Below, in pieces: positions 8,877 to 20,458 of a stretch of 64,000 nt of DNA. Each line of letters begins with the position of its first letter. The first letter of the stretch is position 1. The position numbers were made by a program, and so were the translations under genes. Source of the stretch: Amphimedon queenslandica (Eukaryota > Porifera > Demospongiae > Haplosclerida > Niphatidae). The notes beneath the pieces were generated by a model. It saw only the letters and a program-made list of their open reading frames with translations. It was not told the DNA's origin and ran no database searches. The stretch lies in NCBI RefSeq assembly GCF_000090795.2, contig NW_003546330.1, forward strand, positions 78,448-142,447, read 5' to 3'.

Positions 8877-11800
8877 CTACTTTCTCTTTTGAAGTTTTTG
8901 CTCTCTTGTTACAGCTCCACCGCCACGTGATTCACACAGAACTACATCTCTTTTTCTTTTTTGTCTCAGATGTTCACGCTCTACTCTACTAACTGTTGGG
9001 TAGTCATACGTCGCACCAGATCTTAGTTTATGTTGTAAATCATCTTGTTGTTGACTAGCTTGTTGTACTATAAATTGAGTTGATGATACTGGTGATGTTT
9101 GACATGGATTAGGTGATACAGCAACTGGCGATTGTTCTTTAGTTGGTCTGTTAATATTAGTTGGTTTCCTTATTGTGGGCCCTGGTCTAAATGTAGCATC
9201 TATTTTGGTTGGCCTTAATCTTGGTGTCTCTGGCAGTTTATACTTGCTAGCTCTAGATCCAGAATTAGAGCAACCTTGTGGGCGGTCACCTTGAGGTAGA
9301 GGAATGCCACCATAGCCACCAACTCCTGGAGTTGCATAGTCATGAATTGGTGATCTGACAGGACCTTTATTAGATTTATGTGGCTTGTTTGGTAAAATGC
9401 TAGCATCTGTTGGTGATGGGCCTGTGGTATGACTTTTTAAATGATCTTTTACTGAAGCTACTGCTCTCATTGGTGTTTTGATACTTGAGGCTTGAGATGC
9501 CATTATGTCCTTTGTTTGTCTTGGACTGACCTTTTTGGGATATGTTGGTGGTGTGTAACTGCTACCTCTATCAGATACTTTACTCCTGCTGTTTGAATCT
9601 AAATTTAACCTGTTCCCCACAGTACTCCTTTGCTTGCTGATAGTAATAGCTGCTGGAGGATTGGTATTCTCTTTAGCATTTCTGTTTCCTGATACTGGCC
9701 TGCTTTTAAGTTTCAAACGATGACTGCTTGAAGTTGGTGTTATTTCACGTTTTGGATAAACCATTTCTTTGAATACTGCTGGTTTTTGAGGTGTTGTTCT
9801 TTGTGGTGTAACTTTTCTTCCATTCCCTTGCTTGTTGACGGGTACAGGACTCCATGAACGAATACCATTCCCTTTGTTGGTTTTATGTGATGATGATGAT
9901 GGTCTACCAGCTCCAGTAGGAGGCAAACGATGACTGCTTGAAGTTGCTGCTGCTGTTCCAGTTTTTAGACTACCACCTGTTAATTTTTCTTTTGTCACTG
10001 CAGAAGGAGAATGAGGTTTACCTGATCTTTGTTTTGCAGAAGGACGGGACTCATTATACTTTGAAGTACTACCAGCTAGATTATTTATATTTTTAGTTTC
10101 TTTGTGAGGCCGAATCATACCAGCAGACTCACTAGTAGTGGGAGGTTTCGCTCCTTTTGAAGCCTCAGGTTTATATTCATATCCATGCCTTCTACTAGTG
10201 GTCTGAGCAGAGACTCCACTTGTAGTGTATCCTTCTCTTTTCATTCTATCTTGGGCATCTCCTGAACGGACAGAAGGATAGAAAGAATTGCTGCTACTAA
10301 CAGAATAAGTTGACTGTTTTTGATGGCTAGCTCTTGCAGTTTGAACAGGAGATGATGACATGCTACCTGCCCTTTTCTCTATCATTTGAGTACTGCTACG
10401 TCCTTGTGATGCTGGTAGATATGCAACTAATGGTGGTGGTTGTTGTGATGAATATTGGGTATCTGGTACAGCTCGAGATGGAACTGAGTTTTGCTGCAGT
10501 TTGTGTTTATTTTGCTCTGTTGCAGCTAACTGTTGAAATGATGGAGCTACTTCTCTCCTGGATGATAATGAGGGAGGATTCTCCACTCTTTCATCAACCT
10601 TTGGTCTTTTATCTGGGCTGAGTGGCTCATTAAAAGATGGTGAGCGGTTTCTTCTTTGGCCTTTTGGTTTATGAGCTGGCTCTGTCGTAGAGTGAGAACT
10701 ATGAGACTGGTGTTCATCAACATGATGATGAAGAATTGAAGGTTTTGTAGAAGGAGGAGGAGGAGGAGCAGAAACAGCAGGAGGAGGAGGAGGAGCAGAA
10801 ACAGCAGGAGGAGGAGGAGGAGGGTGAGGATAACGAGGTGAACGAGTGCTTAAAGTTTGAGTTTTATTGACAGGAAGAGAAGGAGGGACAGGAGGAGCAG
10901 GAGCAGGTGGAAGAGAATAATGAGGTGCACGAGTGTTCAAAGTTTGAGTTTTAGTGACAGGAGGAGGAGCAAGAGGAACAGCAGGTGGAACAGCAGGAGG
11001 AGGAGGAGCAGGAGGAAGAACAGAATTAGAAGGTGAATGGATACTTAGAGTTTGAGTTTTAGTGACAGGAGGAGGAGATGGAGGAGCACGTTTTGATGAT
11101 TCCAATTTTTTTCCAATTAAACCTTTGACAGCAACATGAAGATGATTCCCATAGAGAAGGACAGGACGATAATGAGTGATACTCAGTTTAGGATTTTTTT
11201 CAGCTTCTTCCTCGTCCCACGTTGCTCTGTTAGTGTCGTGAAGTCCTTCATTATAGTGAAGGGGAAGGTATATTACTGTTGGTGGGAGGAGTGTCAACAT
11301 TGTATGGGTTTGGCGAACTGCTTTCTGAACATACTCTCCTAACTTGTTTCTGCTTTCATCAGTTAAACGATATCTTCCTGCAACTTGTAACAAAACCTAT
11401 AATAAAGATTAAAATATCATTAAATAATAATAGAATATTAAAGCTCTTGGTCTTTGGCTGAATTCTCCGATAGTGATCTGATTTTTGAGCCACTTAAAAA
11501 ATTTGTAAAAAATTCAAATTTGGTTAGAATCAGCTCAAACTTGCTACAGAACATAAAAACATGTATATGTATCAGAAAAAATTGTAAAAATAAAGAATTT
11601 TCTCCTTTTCATTTTTGGCAAAATTTGGCCCGAGACCCTGTGCTATAGTACAGGGACTTTGACCCAATTTTTGAGCAACTTTAAAAATTCATAAAAAATT
11701 CAAATTTCATCGGAATCTGCTCAAATTTGCTACACAACATAAGAACATATATATGTATTAGATAAAATTATAAAAATGGAGAATTCTCAAATTTTAATTT

Positions 11801-12847
11801 TTGGTGAAATTTGGCCCGAGACCCTGTGCTATAGTACAGGTACTTTGGGCCAATTTTTTTGAGCAATTTTAAAAATTTGCAAAAAATTCAAATTTTATTA
11901 GAATCAGCTCCAACTTGCTACACAACGTAAGAACATGTATATGCATCAGAAAATGTAATAAAAATGCAGATTTCTCTCCTAGTCATTTTTGGAGAAAATC
12001 GGCCAAAAACCATGTACATGTAATGATAATTAGTGCAATGTATTACTGTTCAAAAGACTTACATATTCAATTCTATCAGTTGCTAGTTCTGATTTTTTAA
12101 TATGACATGAGCTGAGCAGTAGACCGTATGACTTATATTGCTCTTTCTGTTTTGAGTCACTGGACTCAGTGACAGCTGCTGGTCCTTCCTCCTCTTTTGG
12201 TGACATGCTTAAGAAACTAAGCAACTTTTCCCTGATGCTCTTTAGCACAATATCGAGACATTTTCTGTATGTAGCCTGTGAAATGATTATAAGAATTAAT
12301 ATCATAACAGTGCAATGATGATGTTTACCTCTAGTTTGCCTCCATTTTTTTTCAATACTTCATTTCTTTTTATTATTATTTTATGCCATTCATTATTTGC
12401 ATTCAATTGTTGAGGTACAGCACTTGGAGGAGACCTAATAACATGAAATTATGTTCAATTTGTTGAGGAGCCATTTTAATGTGGTTTGTTGTTAAAATTG
12501 TTTTTAATTACAAATTTGTATTTAAAGAAAAGATCACTTCTCAAACTTACTTGGAATTTATTATTTCATTCAGAATCTTCTTCTGTAGCTTCAACCTTTC
12601 CAGTTTCCTACAGTGTATCATTATAATAATATAACTGATGCAACTTATAAGTACCTTTGTAGCTCTCTCTGCACTTGCTGTTCTTGCTTTCTTTCTTTCC
12701 TACACAATCAAAGTCAGTTTTAAGTTTGAAAAGATCACCAACTCACTCCATTGTCTCTCCTGCTAGTTCTGATCTTGTAGTTTCTGAGCCACACCTCACC
12801 TTCCCAACAGCACAATAGTATTCATGACCACAGCTCCTCCACAACAT
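8877..12847 (-). CDS. Family A member 1: coiled coil, conserved C-domain and long disordered tail
   Basis: Exons read from the right include a short helical exon near 12660-12700, one near 12545-12600 (KLERLKLQKKILNEIINSK), 12329-12436, 12063-12276 and a large last exon 8877-11396. The first exon is uncertain: an ATG at 12847 opens, but its phase does not fit the next exon well. The family A core is present: KEQYKSYGLLLSS, then THTMLTLLPP, DTNRATWDEEE and YRPVLLYGNHLHVAVKGL. Unlike its relatives the protein then continues for about 740 residues that look disordered: three Pro-rich units sharing TKTQTL, a His patch, and a Ser/Lys/Arg-rich stretch with nuclear-signal-like RRNRSPSFN and DKRPKV. 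It is divergently paired with an HSPA12-like gene 229 bases away. Function unknown. Confidence 0.65.
11480..12015. repeat. Array of three GTACTATAGTAC-family repeat units
   Basis: Three consecutive units with a spacing of about 186 bp lie in an intron of family A member 1. Each has GGCAAAATTTGGCC or a variant, CCTGTGCTATAGTACAGG (11635 and 11823), a TTTGGCCCAATTTT-like block and CTACACAACATAAGAACAT. The palindrome is slightly degraded compared with the copies at 40470-40860. Confidence 0.8.
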
Positions 12848-13076
12848 TTGGAGTTTCTCGGAAAACTAAATATCATAGCAGTTCTTGGAAAAGCAGGTGT
12901 CACTGGTTTTGATTTGTGGGTCAATTCCTAGAATCCATTTTGTAGTAATAACAATTCGTGAATATAATTAATTCTGCGTGAAGTAGGCGTGGCTAATATC
13001 GGCGAATTTTTATATGCACTTCGTCCGAGCTAAAATTTAATTTTTGCTTGTTCTTTGTCTCCAGCTCAAAGCCATC
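12848..13076. promoter_or_regulatory. Short region between divergent genes
   Basis: Only about 229 bases separate the start of family A member 1 (minus) from the HSPA12-like start (plus). Arrangement implies a shared bidirectional promoter. No clear TATA box or heat-shock element (inverted NGAAN arrays) is visible. The bounds depend on the uncertain first exon of the minus-strand gene. Confidence 0.35.
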
Positions 13077-15188
13077 ATGACTTCTATGCTTAGAAATAAC
13101 AGAATCACAGCTCGCCAGATCTGTATCCTAGGTCGAGATAGTGGGAAGGAGCCATTTCTGACAGCAAAACCCGTTTCACAGAAACTGTCCTCTTACAGGA
13201 CAACTAATGGAAATATTGCAGCAATAGATTTCGGCACTACTTCTGTCTCTCTCGCCTACACCACTTATGGCAGCAAAGATGTGAACACACTGCCCCTGGA
13301 CCTGTCAAACATGGACACCAGGATCACGAATTGCATTCTGCTTGAGAAGAAGCCTGATGGCGGCTACAAGGTAGCTTCATTCGGCCATAATGCACGCGGA
13401 GTGTACAGCAAAGTCCGCAATAGGGAGAGCTATGTTTATTTCGAGAGAATCAAGATGTTAATGAAAAGAGAAAAGGTGAGACCTTAAATCTATTGCAGAA
13501 AATTAATTATTATTTAAATTTTTATAGAAAGTTATTGATCGCGAGTCTCCTGTAGAATCTTTTTCTGGAGCTAAGTTCTATCTCGTTGAAGTTGTTGCTT
13601 TCATTTTGCGATACTTGAAGGATTACTTTCTTGATCATCTCCGAAAGACAAAACCTTCTCCAATCTTGAAGGCAACTGATTTTGATTGGGTCATTACCGT
13701 ACCTGCTATATGGGATCCTCGAGGAAAAAGAATGATGAGAGAAGCTGCTTACTTGGTAAGTATGAATAACTAATAATGAAAAGGGACAATTTTATTTTAA
13801 TTTATTTATAGGCTGGGCTTTTAACAAGTGATCCTGGAATATCAACATTGACTCCGTACGGTGTCTCTCTCCTCCCATCCCCTCAAGAAACCAATGCAAA
13901 TCATCTGACGCTGGCCCTTGAGCCGGAATGTGCTGCACTCTACAGTCAAACGATCACTGAAGTTGATGTCGCTAATGCAGACAATAAGGATTTTCCTCAG
14001 CCCAAAGGAGCGTACATGGTCCTTGACATAGGAGGAGGGACGGTGGATATCACGGCTCAAATTAAACAAGACGATGGGAGTTTTGAGGTCATTAACGTGC
14101 CGTCGGGAAACGACTGGGGAGGGACCAAAGTCAATGAACAATTTTCGAAATTGTTTCAAGAAATTGTCAACGATGAGAATTTTGAAAATTTTCTCAGCTC
14201 TGGTGATCACGAGAAGCGACAGATTGTTCTGAACGAGCTGCTGTATAGAGAATTTGAGCTCCAAAAGGTCACCTTTGGCGACTCGTATGATAAATTTGAT
14301 CACAATGATGAGGTTGGAATCATCATACCACGCAGTATCGTTGATTTCTATGGATCTGAAGTGATAGAGAAAGGAGCAAAGAAATTCTCTGGAATAGAGT
14401 ACGTTGATGACAGTGATTGTCTTTACATTGAGAGTGGTGTCGTTGAAGAGAGGCTGTTTGTTCCAGTCCTGGAGCACATTGCAAGCTGTGTCATGATTGC
14501 GATTGATAGCACCACTCAGGTGCATGGAGATATCGATACTTATTACTTTGTTGGTGGATTTGGTGGCAGCAAGTATCTCTACCAGTACCTCTGTGATGCC
14601 ATCACAAAGAAGTACGGCTCCATCTCGCACATGATAGTACCCAAGAGTCCTAAACTAGCTATTGCTCAAGGAGCCGTGATTTGGAGGAGGAGTCCTGATA
14701 ATATCACTGCTAGATGTATTGATGCCACTTATGGTATAGCTCTACAAATTCCTTTTGATCCAAAGGTTCATGATGATCAATACAAAGTCTACAATGAAGA
14801 GCAACAGCAGTTCAAGTGCAACAATATCTTTTCTGTGTTTCGTCAGCGAGGTGATGTTGTTAAATCAAGTGAAGCATATCTCATAGAAGGAATAGCTCCA
14901 GCTTACCAGAAAATGACAACCATGAAGTTTGATATCCTGTCTACTTTAGATAGAGGCGTCCAGTACACAAAAGATAAAGATGGAGAAGAAACAGCCACAA
15001 AGATTGGAGAGCTTGTCATTGATATACCTAACATAGGTGATCTTCAACGCTCTCAACGTTTGGTTGATGTCACTGTTGATTTCAGTGGTACTGAGATACA
15101 TGCTAAAGCAAAGTACAGGGTCACTGGTGATGAGGTTGATGTTCTTTGCGATTTCTTATCTGTTGCTAAACCATTTCAAAGAAATTAA
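13077..15188 (+). CDS. HSPA12-like Hsp70-family ATPase
   Basis: Three exons (13077-13475, 13528-13755, 13812-15188) encode 667 residues, close to the roughly 680 of vertebrate HSPA12A/B. Actin-fold ATPase signatures are all visible: phosphate-1 IAAIDFGTTSVSLAYTTYG (about residue 47), the connect segment VITVPAIWDPRGKRMMREAA, LALEPECAALY, phosphate-2 YMVLDIGGGTVDITAQ, and the adenosine motif VGGFGGSKYLYQYL. There is no typical Hsp70 substrate-binding domain or EEVD end, as is normal for HSPA12. I prefer the ATG at 13077. HSPA12-type genes are expanded in many marine invertebrates and are often linked to stress or immunity (family knowledge). A 262-codon antisense reading frame across exon 3 is a by-product of codon composition. 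Confidence 0.92.
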
Positions 15189-15290
15189 AACTAAATATAT
15201 CATTAACTAACTATATAGTTATTTTTGCTGTGTGCATTTAAAATTAATTATTTTGGAAGTATATACTAAAGTTTAAGAATTCAAATCACT

Positions 15291-17463
15291 GTTTCTTTAT
15301 TATAGTCTTGTGATTCATCATTTGTATCTTTATCGTCTTGCGATTCATCATTTGTATGTGATGTTTCTTCTGGATCAGCATGCACTGTTATTTCTGGAGA
15401 CACTGATACTCCTTCATTAGTATCAGTATCAGTTTGTATCTCTTCTTCTTTTTCTGTCAGAGTAAACTGATAGCATCATAATGTGTGTAGTTACTAACCT
15501 TCCTCTGGTATTGGCTCAGTACAATTTCCTACTAGTCCTTTAGCAGCAATGTGTAACTGGTTGCCATATGTAAGAACAGGTCTATACCACAGCAACTGAT
15601 CCCCTTCTTTTTTCTCATCCCATGTCTTTCTGTTTGTGTCACAAAGATCTTCATGGTAGCTATCACCCATTTCTTCTGAACCAACCACCAATGGGGGTAT
15701 AAGAAACAGCATTTCTTGAGTTAGCTTTATTGATTTTTTGACATTTGTTGCTGCTTTTTCCTTCATCTCTCCTTCTAATTGGACAGCTACTTTTGTACAA
15801 GCCTAACAAGATCAATTTTATATTAACCTTGTCAATAAACTGCAGTACCTTTGTAATAGTATCTTCACTAAGCTCATCAGCTTTACTTTTATCACTATCA
15901 TCTTCAGTTTTGTCATCAGGCAGTGAAGGGTGAAGTATTTTGTAAGCACTAAGAAGGAGACCATATGCTCCATATTGGTCTCTATCACCACTTGTTACAA
16001 TTGCATTGCAACCTTCTCTCTCTACAACTGGTGCAGTCAGTAGTGTTTCAAGCTCCTTTTCTACCACATCATTTACCAATTGTTCAATAATGAGACGGTA
16101 AGTATCCTATAATTTAGAATGCATTCAATAATGTCAAACTGATTATTAGCCAGCCAACATACACTATGAAGCTTTAACCATAAGCCAATGTAGTATGAAT
16201 GGTGTAGTATAATGTAGTATGAATGGTGTAGTATAATGTAGTATGAATGGTGTAGTATAATGTAGTATGAATGGTGTAGTATAACGTAGTATGAATGATG
16301 TAGTATAATGTAGTATGTTGCATAGTGTGTGTGTGTAGTGACTGATTTTCAAACTATCATTTTTCTCATGTACCTCTGCTTCAGAAAAGGTTCTCAGTTT
16401 CTTCAGTGCGTCGGTATAATCAGGAAGCTTTTTTTTATAACTACAATATTTGGTTGATAATTTAATCAATGTTTTATCGACTTACTTTTGTTTTAGCGTT
16501 TCCTTTTCACTTTTAAGTTCTTTAAGTTTAGCTTCTTTATCTTTTAATTCTTTTTTCAGCTCTATACGCCTTAACAATTTATTAATAAAGATCATATCAG
16601 TTAGTATTATTCACTTCTCGTATCTTTTCCTTTGTTCCTCTTCATATCTTTTCCTTTGTTCCTCTTCATATCTTTTCCTTTGTTCCTCTTTCTCGGCCTT
16701 TAGCCTAAACACACATTCTTAATGTACTTGCAGTCATTATAATCAATCACCTCTTTGTCTTTTCTTCTTTTTCCTTTTGTTGCTTACGCCTACAAAGAGA
16801 GTCTTAATGTAAATTCTGATAATTATTAATCACTTTAATATTTCTTCCTCCAATTGAGCATGCACCCTTTGGCCAACCCTGCAAATTAATATAATAAAGC
16901 AGCGAGTATTATTATGCATTTTAATAGTGAACTCACTGATATTCTATAAACATCTGCCCATTTGGTTGCCTTTGTTTTCTTTTCTCATGTACTTCCCCCT
17001 GGATTAGTTCTTCTAGTTCTTCTTGAGGCCTACTTAAATTTAAACTCTTTGTACTATGATCTATCTACACTCACTCATTTAGTGTTGATTCTTCAAAATC
17101 AGGATTTACTTTATCATCTGTAGAAATAGGTTTAATTCTCACTTTTGATTTGTTCTTTCCTTTTTTGTTCTTACTAATATCTTCTTGTGCTGTTCTACCA
17201 TCCAAACCTCCATCCTGTTGATCCTGTGTCAAAAACAATACAACAGGAGACAGAATACAGGGAAATAATTGGCAGACAAATATTGTTGCATTCTTGAGTA
17301 TCTTTTTAGCCAATTCTTTTTTCCTGCTTATTTCATGAACACTGCTTATTCCATGAACACTGCTTGTTTCATGAACTATTCTTCTTTCCTCCATCTCTAG
17401 CTCCTCTCTCCAGTTCAATGACCACCTCCTTTTACATGTGTTATTAGTATTCATGACATTCAT
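15291..17463 (-). CDS. Family A member 2: N-terminal membrane segment, coiled coil, conserved C-domain
   Basis: The gene starts at MNVMNTNNTCKRRW (17463). The first exon has a hydrophobic run, TIFVCQLFPCILSPVVLFLT, that could be a membrane anchor, and a small HEISSVHG-like duplication. Several short helical exons follow, including one with three copies of the 8-residue unit EEQRKRYE encoded by 24-bp repeats (16626-16692), and ELKKELKDKEAKLKELKSEK (about 16493-16558). The conserved part lies in exons at 15849-16108 (GAYGLLLSAYKI) and about 15500-15792 (QEMLFLIPPL, DTNRKTWDEKKEG, YRPVLTYGNQLHIAAKGLVG). A final exon, 15291-15453, adds an acidic tail with repeated NDESQD. Splice phase G/AA joins these last two exons cleanly. 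No known function; the C-domain resembles that of MIEAP only distantly. Confidence 0.7.
16189..16315. repeat. 24-bp minisatellite
   Basis: About five copies of a 24-base unit based on GTAGTATGAATGGTGTAGTA lie in an intron of family A member 2. The open reading frame through it on the minus strand (repeated LHYTTPFI) is just a by-product of a period divisible by three. Confidence 0.85.
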
Positions 17464-17651
17464 GACTTCTTGGAATCGTGAGTATTAACTAAACATACAC
17501 AGTTCCTGGAATTGTAGTGACTACAAGCAGAGTGCTAAGTATATGAATAGTAGATTTTATATCACAAAATACGGTACATCCATAAACTAGGAAAATAATA
17601 ACTATAATTATGTAGCCCTAATAATGCATGCAAAATCAGTCCTATCAGGAG

Positions 17652-18681
17652 TTAAGTAGATGAAGAGGCTTTGTTTTTTGGAGGCTCTAGGACTTTCAGC
17701 CTATCCTTGAGCTCTCCTGTCCTCAAAAACGATTCATAATCAGCTGGATCAAGATTCAAAATGACTTCCATGACAAAATCAAAAACCTTTTCCTGTTTTC
17801 TATCAGGTTGGCTTCCCAGTACCTATACACATACATAAATACCATAAGATAATACTTGAATTATCTACTTTCTCCTTAATCTCTGCTTGATCAATCTTTG
17901 AAATCATCATCTTAAAGGCTCGGTGCAAATCTCTCTTTGCTTCAGAAAGTTGACCTTCTGTTGTCTTTGAAAGCTCAAGTGTTTCCATAAGGTCCTTCTT
18001 TATTGTATCAATGATCTCTCTTTTATTTGCATCAAAACTTTCCTACAAACAGGTATATATGGAACCAAATGCTTTTATTATCAACAGCTTTACCTGCACA
18101 ATAGCAGCACATAACTGCCATACTTTAAATTTATCCACTGAAGAGAGATCTCTAGGCATGTTACGGAAAGCACTCTTGAAATGATTCTGATACAGCAGTA
18201 TCACATCTTGATGTGTTTGATCACCAGGTGTAATGTCACCATACATCTTACGAGCATCACGAGAGGCACTGGTGTATCTACAGCGATTTCATTACTGATT
18301 ACTCTAACCATTATCTCACCTCTCTTCTTCTTCAATGATTTGTTTTATATGAGCAATCTCTCTATTGTATTATTAGTAAAATAATAAATGATAACAAAAC
18401 CTAAAAACTTACTCTTCCAACTGACTAATTTTTTTATCCAGTTTGTCACCTTCCCTGTCAATTACATATATGATTGAGATTTTAGTGAGACGACTTGAGA
18501 CTAGTATCCTAACCTTGTCAATTCTTCCTCTTCTTTGCTTTGTTTGTTAGAAGTAGATCTATATCGTTCCTGTTCTCTATTGATGATAGCCAGCTGTACT
18601 GGTTATTTAAAGATATATATATTTGTACCTTCCACTGTTTTCCATCAATCTTACTCCAGGATTTTCATGCCTAGTCGCCAT
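17652..18681 (-). CDS. Family B member 1: coiled coil plus MYGD domain
   Basis: The likely start at 18681 opens MATRHENPGVRLMENSG. Short coiled-coil exons follow (LAIINREQERYRS; GDKLDKKISQLEE; EIAHIKQIIEEEER). The conserved domain begins in the exon 18094-18277 with YTSASRDARKMYGDITPGDQ, then LYQNHFKSAFRNMP. It continues in 17869-18042 (ESFDANKREII, DLHRAFKMMISK) and ends in 17652-17822 (FDFVMEVILNLDPADYESF, TGELKDRL). Total length is about 260 residues. No signal peptide or membrane segment is seen, so a cytosolic scaffold is plausible. The exon order and spacing of helices resemble those of family A, which suggests a common ancestor. I do not recognise the domain with certainty. Confidence 0.65.
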
Positions 18682-18813
18682 CTCCTCTGCAATTTCATAG
18701 ATATCGCCGCCAATGAAGCCACACCCATGCACAGTCCCGTTAAATGGGCGTGGTTATGATTTAATTATCACGATATTAATTTTTTTAAAGTTAAAATCAA
18801 AAGGCAAAAAAAT

Positions 18814-19929
18814 TCATAATAAGTCAGTTGCATTAGTATTCCCCACCAGTCCTCTAACTGCAACATTTAAATGGCCGACATTCAATTGATTACCATGCAC
18901 CAATACTGGACGATAGTATATCAATGGTCGCCCTTTTTGTTCTTCATCCCATGTCTTCCTATTGGTGTCCTGTACATCATCCCATTGCCGTTGTGGTTGT
19001 ATGAGGAGTAGAGGAGGTAGCAGTATTAGCATTGAGTGTGTTAGTTCAATTGAACTAGTCACATTTCTCATGATAACTCCTTCATTTAGATCTAAACCCA
19101 AACCTGAGACTGAGTTTTCAACACTTGGCAGTATTGCCTACAATAAGAATTGTAATTGAAAATCTAAGTTCCAAAATTACTTTTGGTTTCACTCTGGTTC
19201 TCTCATCCTTTCCAACAGCGCTCAACAAAAGTCCATATATTTTATACTGTTCTTTCTGGTTCACATTACTTTGTCCCTCTCCTTCAGAACAGCTAAGCAA
19301 GGGATTGATGTATTTCTCCATCATCTTTCCAATCATAATATCTGTAATCTTTTCATAAACTTCCTTTAACAGGAAAATATAATATTATGTGAAGATTTAA
19401 TTTTACTTGAAATGTAGTTAGGTCTAACACAGTACTATACTGAGTCTTTCTGTCAGCTTTCTAAGTCAATGCCATCATAAGATGTTATGTGTAAACATTC
19501 ATTTTTACTTGAGGGTCTGACTGTTCTCTCCTTTCCTTCAGCTCTTCAATTTCTTTATAATTACAATCAACTCTAGTCTCCTTCTCCGGATCAACTTTAA
19601 GTAAGATGCATGCTCTTTTCCTCAATTCTTTCTTCACTTCTTCCAATTCAGTAACTGTTTTTCTATATAATCATCAGTATCAAATTTAATGGATCAGTAT
19701 TAAATTTAATTGACACACTTTTTTTTCCTAACAAGTTTTTGAAGACTATTTTTTGAGCTATCTTTTGATTTTTTTGGTTGGTCCTGATGTACCAGGAGAG
19801 GTTTTTCTCTATCAATAGAAGAATCTAAGATTAGATTTAGCTGTCTTACTCATGATCGTTTTCACATTCGTTTTTACAACACCACCAGTTTTTCAATCCA
19901 CAAGTTATATCACAGCCATCATCACTCAT
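18814..19929 (-). CDS. Family A member 3
   Basis: The first exon is short and Cys-rich (MSDDGCDITCGLKNWWCCKN, from 19929). Exons rich in Lys and Glu follow (EKPLLVHQDQPKKSKDSSKN; KTVTELEEVKKELRKRA). The conserved part has KITDIMIGKMMEKY, KEQYKIYGLLLSAVGK, then ELTHSMLILLPPLLLIQPQ, VQDTNRKTWDEEQKGRP and YYRPVLVHGNQLN, with AVRGLVGN near the end. The stop is at 18814. There is no obvious membrane helix; the CC pairs in the first exon could be lipidated (speculation). It sits directly between family B members 1 and 2. Confidence 0.68.
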
Positions 19930-20458
19930 CTTTCCTCGTCTCTCTCCTTCTCGCTTCTTCCTGCTGCTTTACGAATGGAGGGCGGGGGTAGAGCTAGTTA
20001 TAAATTTTACGAGTTTATTTAACACATAATAAATAAAATTATTGAATTTCTAATTGTGTCCATTCAATTCCAAGAAGTGTTTTGATTCCTAGTACTACAA
20101 TCTAAATCATTGCCAGCGACAAACAATTCCTAGAATTGAGCCTTTGAGTGATTTCATGAGAATCAGAAACTTCTAGAGTGGTGACACCTCAGTGACGATT
20201 CCAAGAATTGTTTTGATGCTGCAAAGACTAACGATATTCATCATTGGTTGTAAAAGTTCCTTGAAATACTCCTTTTTCCTGGAATTGAGCAGTTATTATG
20301 AATAACAGCTATCAAGGCGGAGCCAACAACACTTATGTAAATTTAAAATTTTAAATGATATAAACTTTAGTAATGAAAAAACTTCAGTAATGGAAAAACT
20401 AATCATGTAATATATTACAGTTGACACTAGATCTATGTAATATTTATATAGTTCAAGT
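19930..20458. other. Intergenic stretch without visible gene
   Basis: AT-rich sequence upstream of family A member 3 and downstream of family B member 2. I see no convincing exon, RNA gene or repeat. Fragments such as TTCCAAGAATTG and CCTAGAATTGAG recur loosely here and near 17490, 12930 and 24830, which may be decayed copies of one upstream element. Confidence 0.4.

Noticed and set aside
13842-14630. 262-codon open frame on the minus strand inside the HSPA12-like gene
   Set aside because: It is exactly antisense to the conserved ATPase exon and encodes nothing recognisable; codon composition explains it.
16164-16469. Open frame with repeated LHYTTPFI
   Set aside because: The repeats lie in an intron; a 24-base period keeps any frame open.
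16189-16692. CRISPR array from regularly spaced repeats
   Set aside because: Repeats are contiguous, without unique spacers, in an animal genome.
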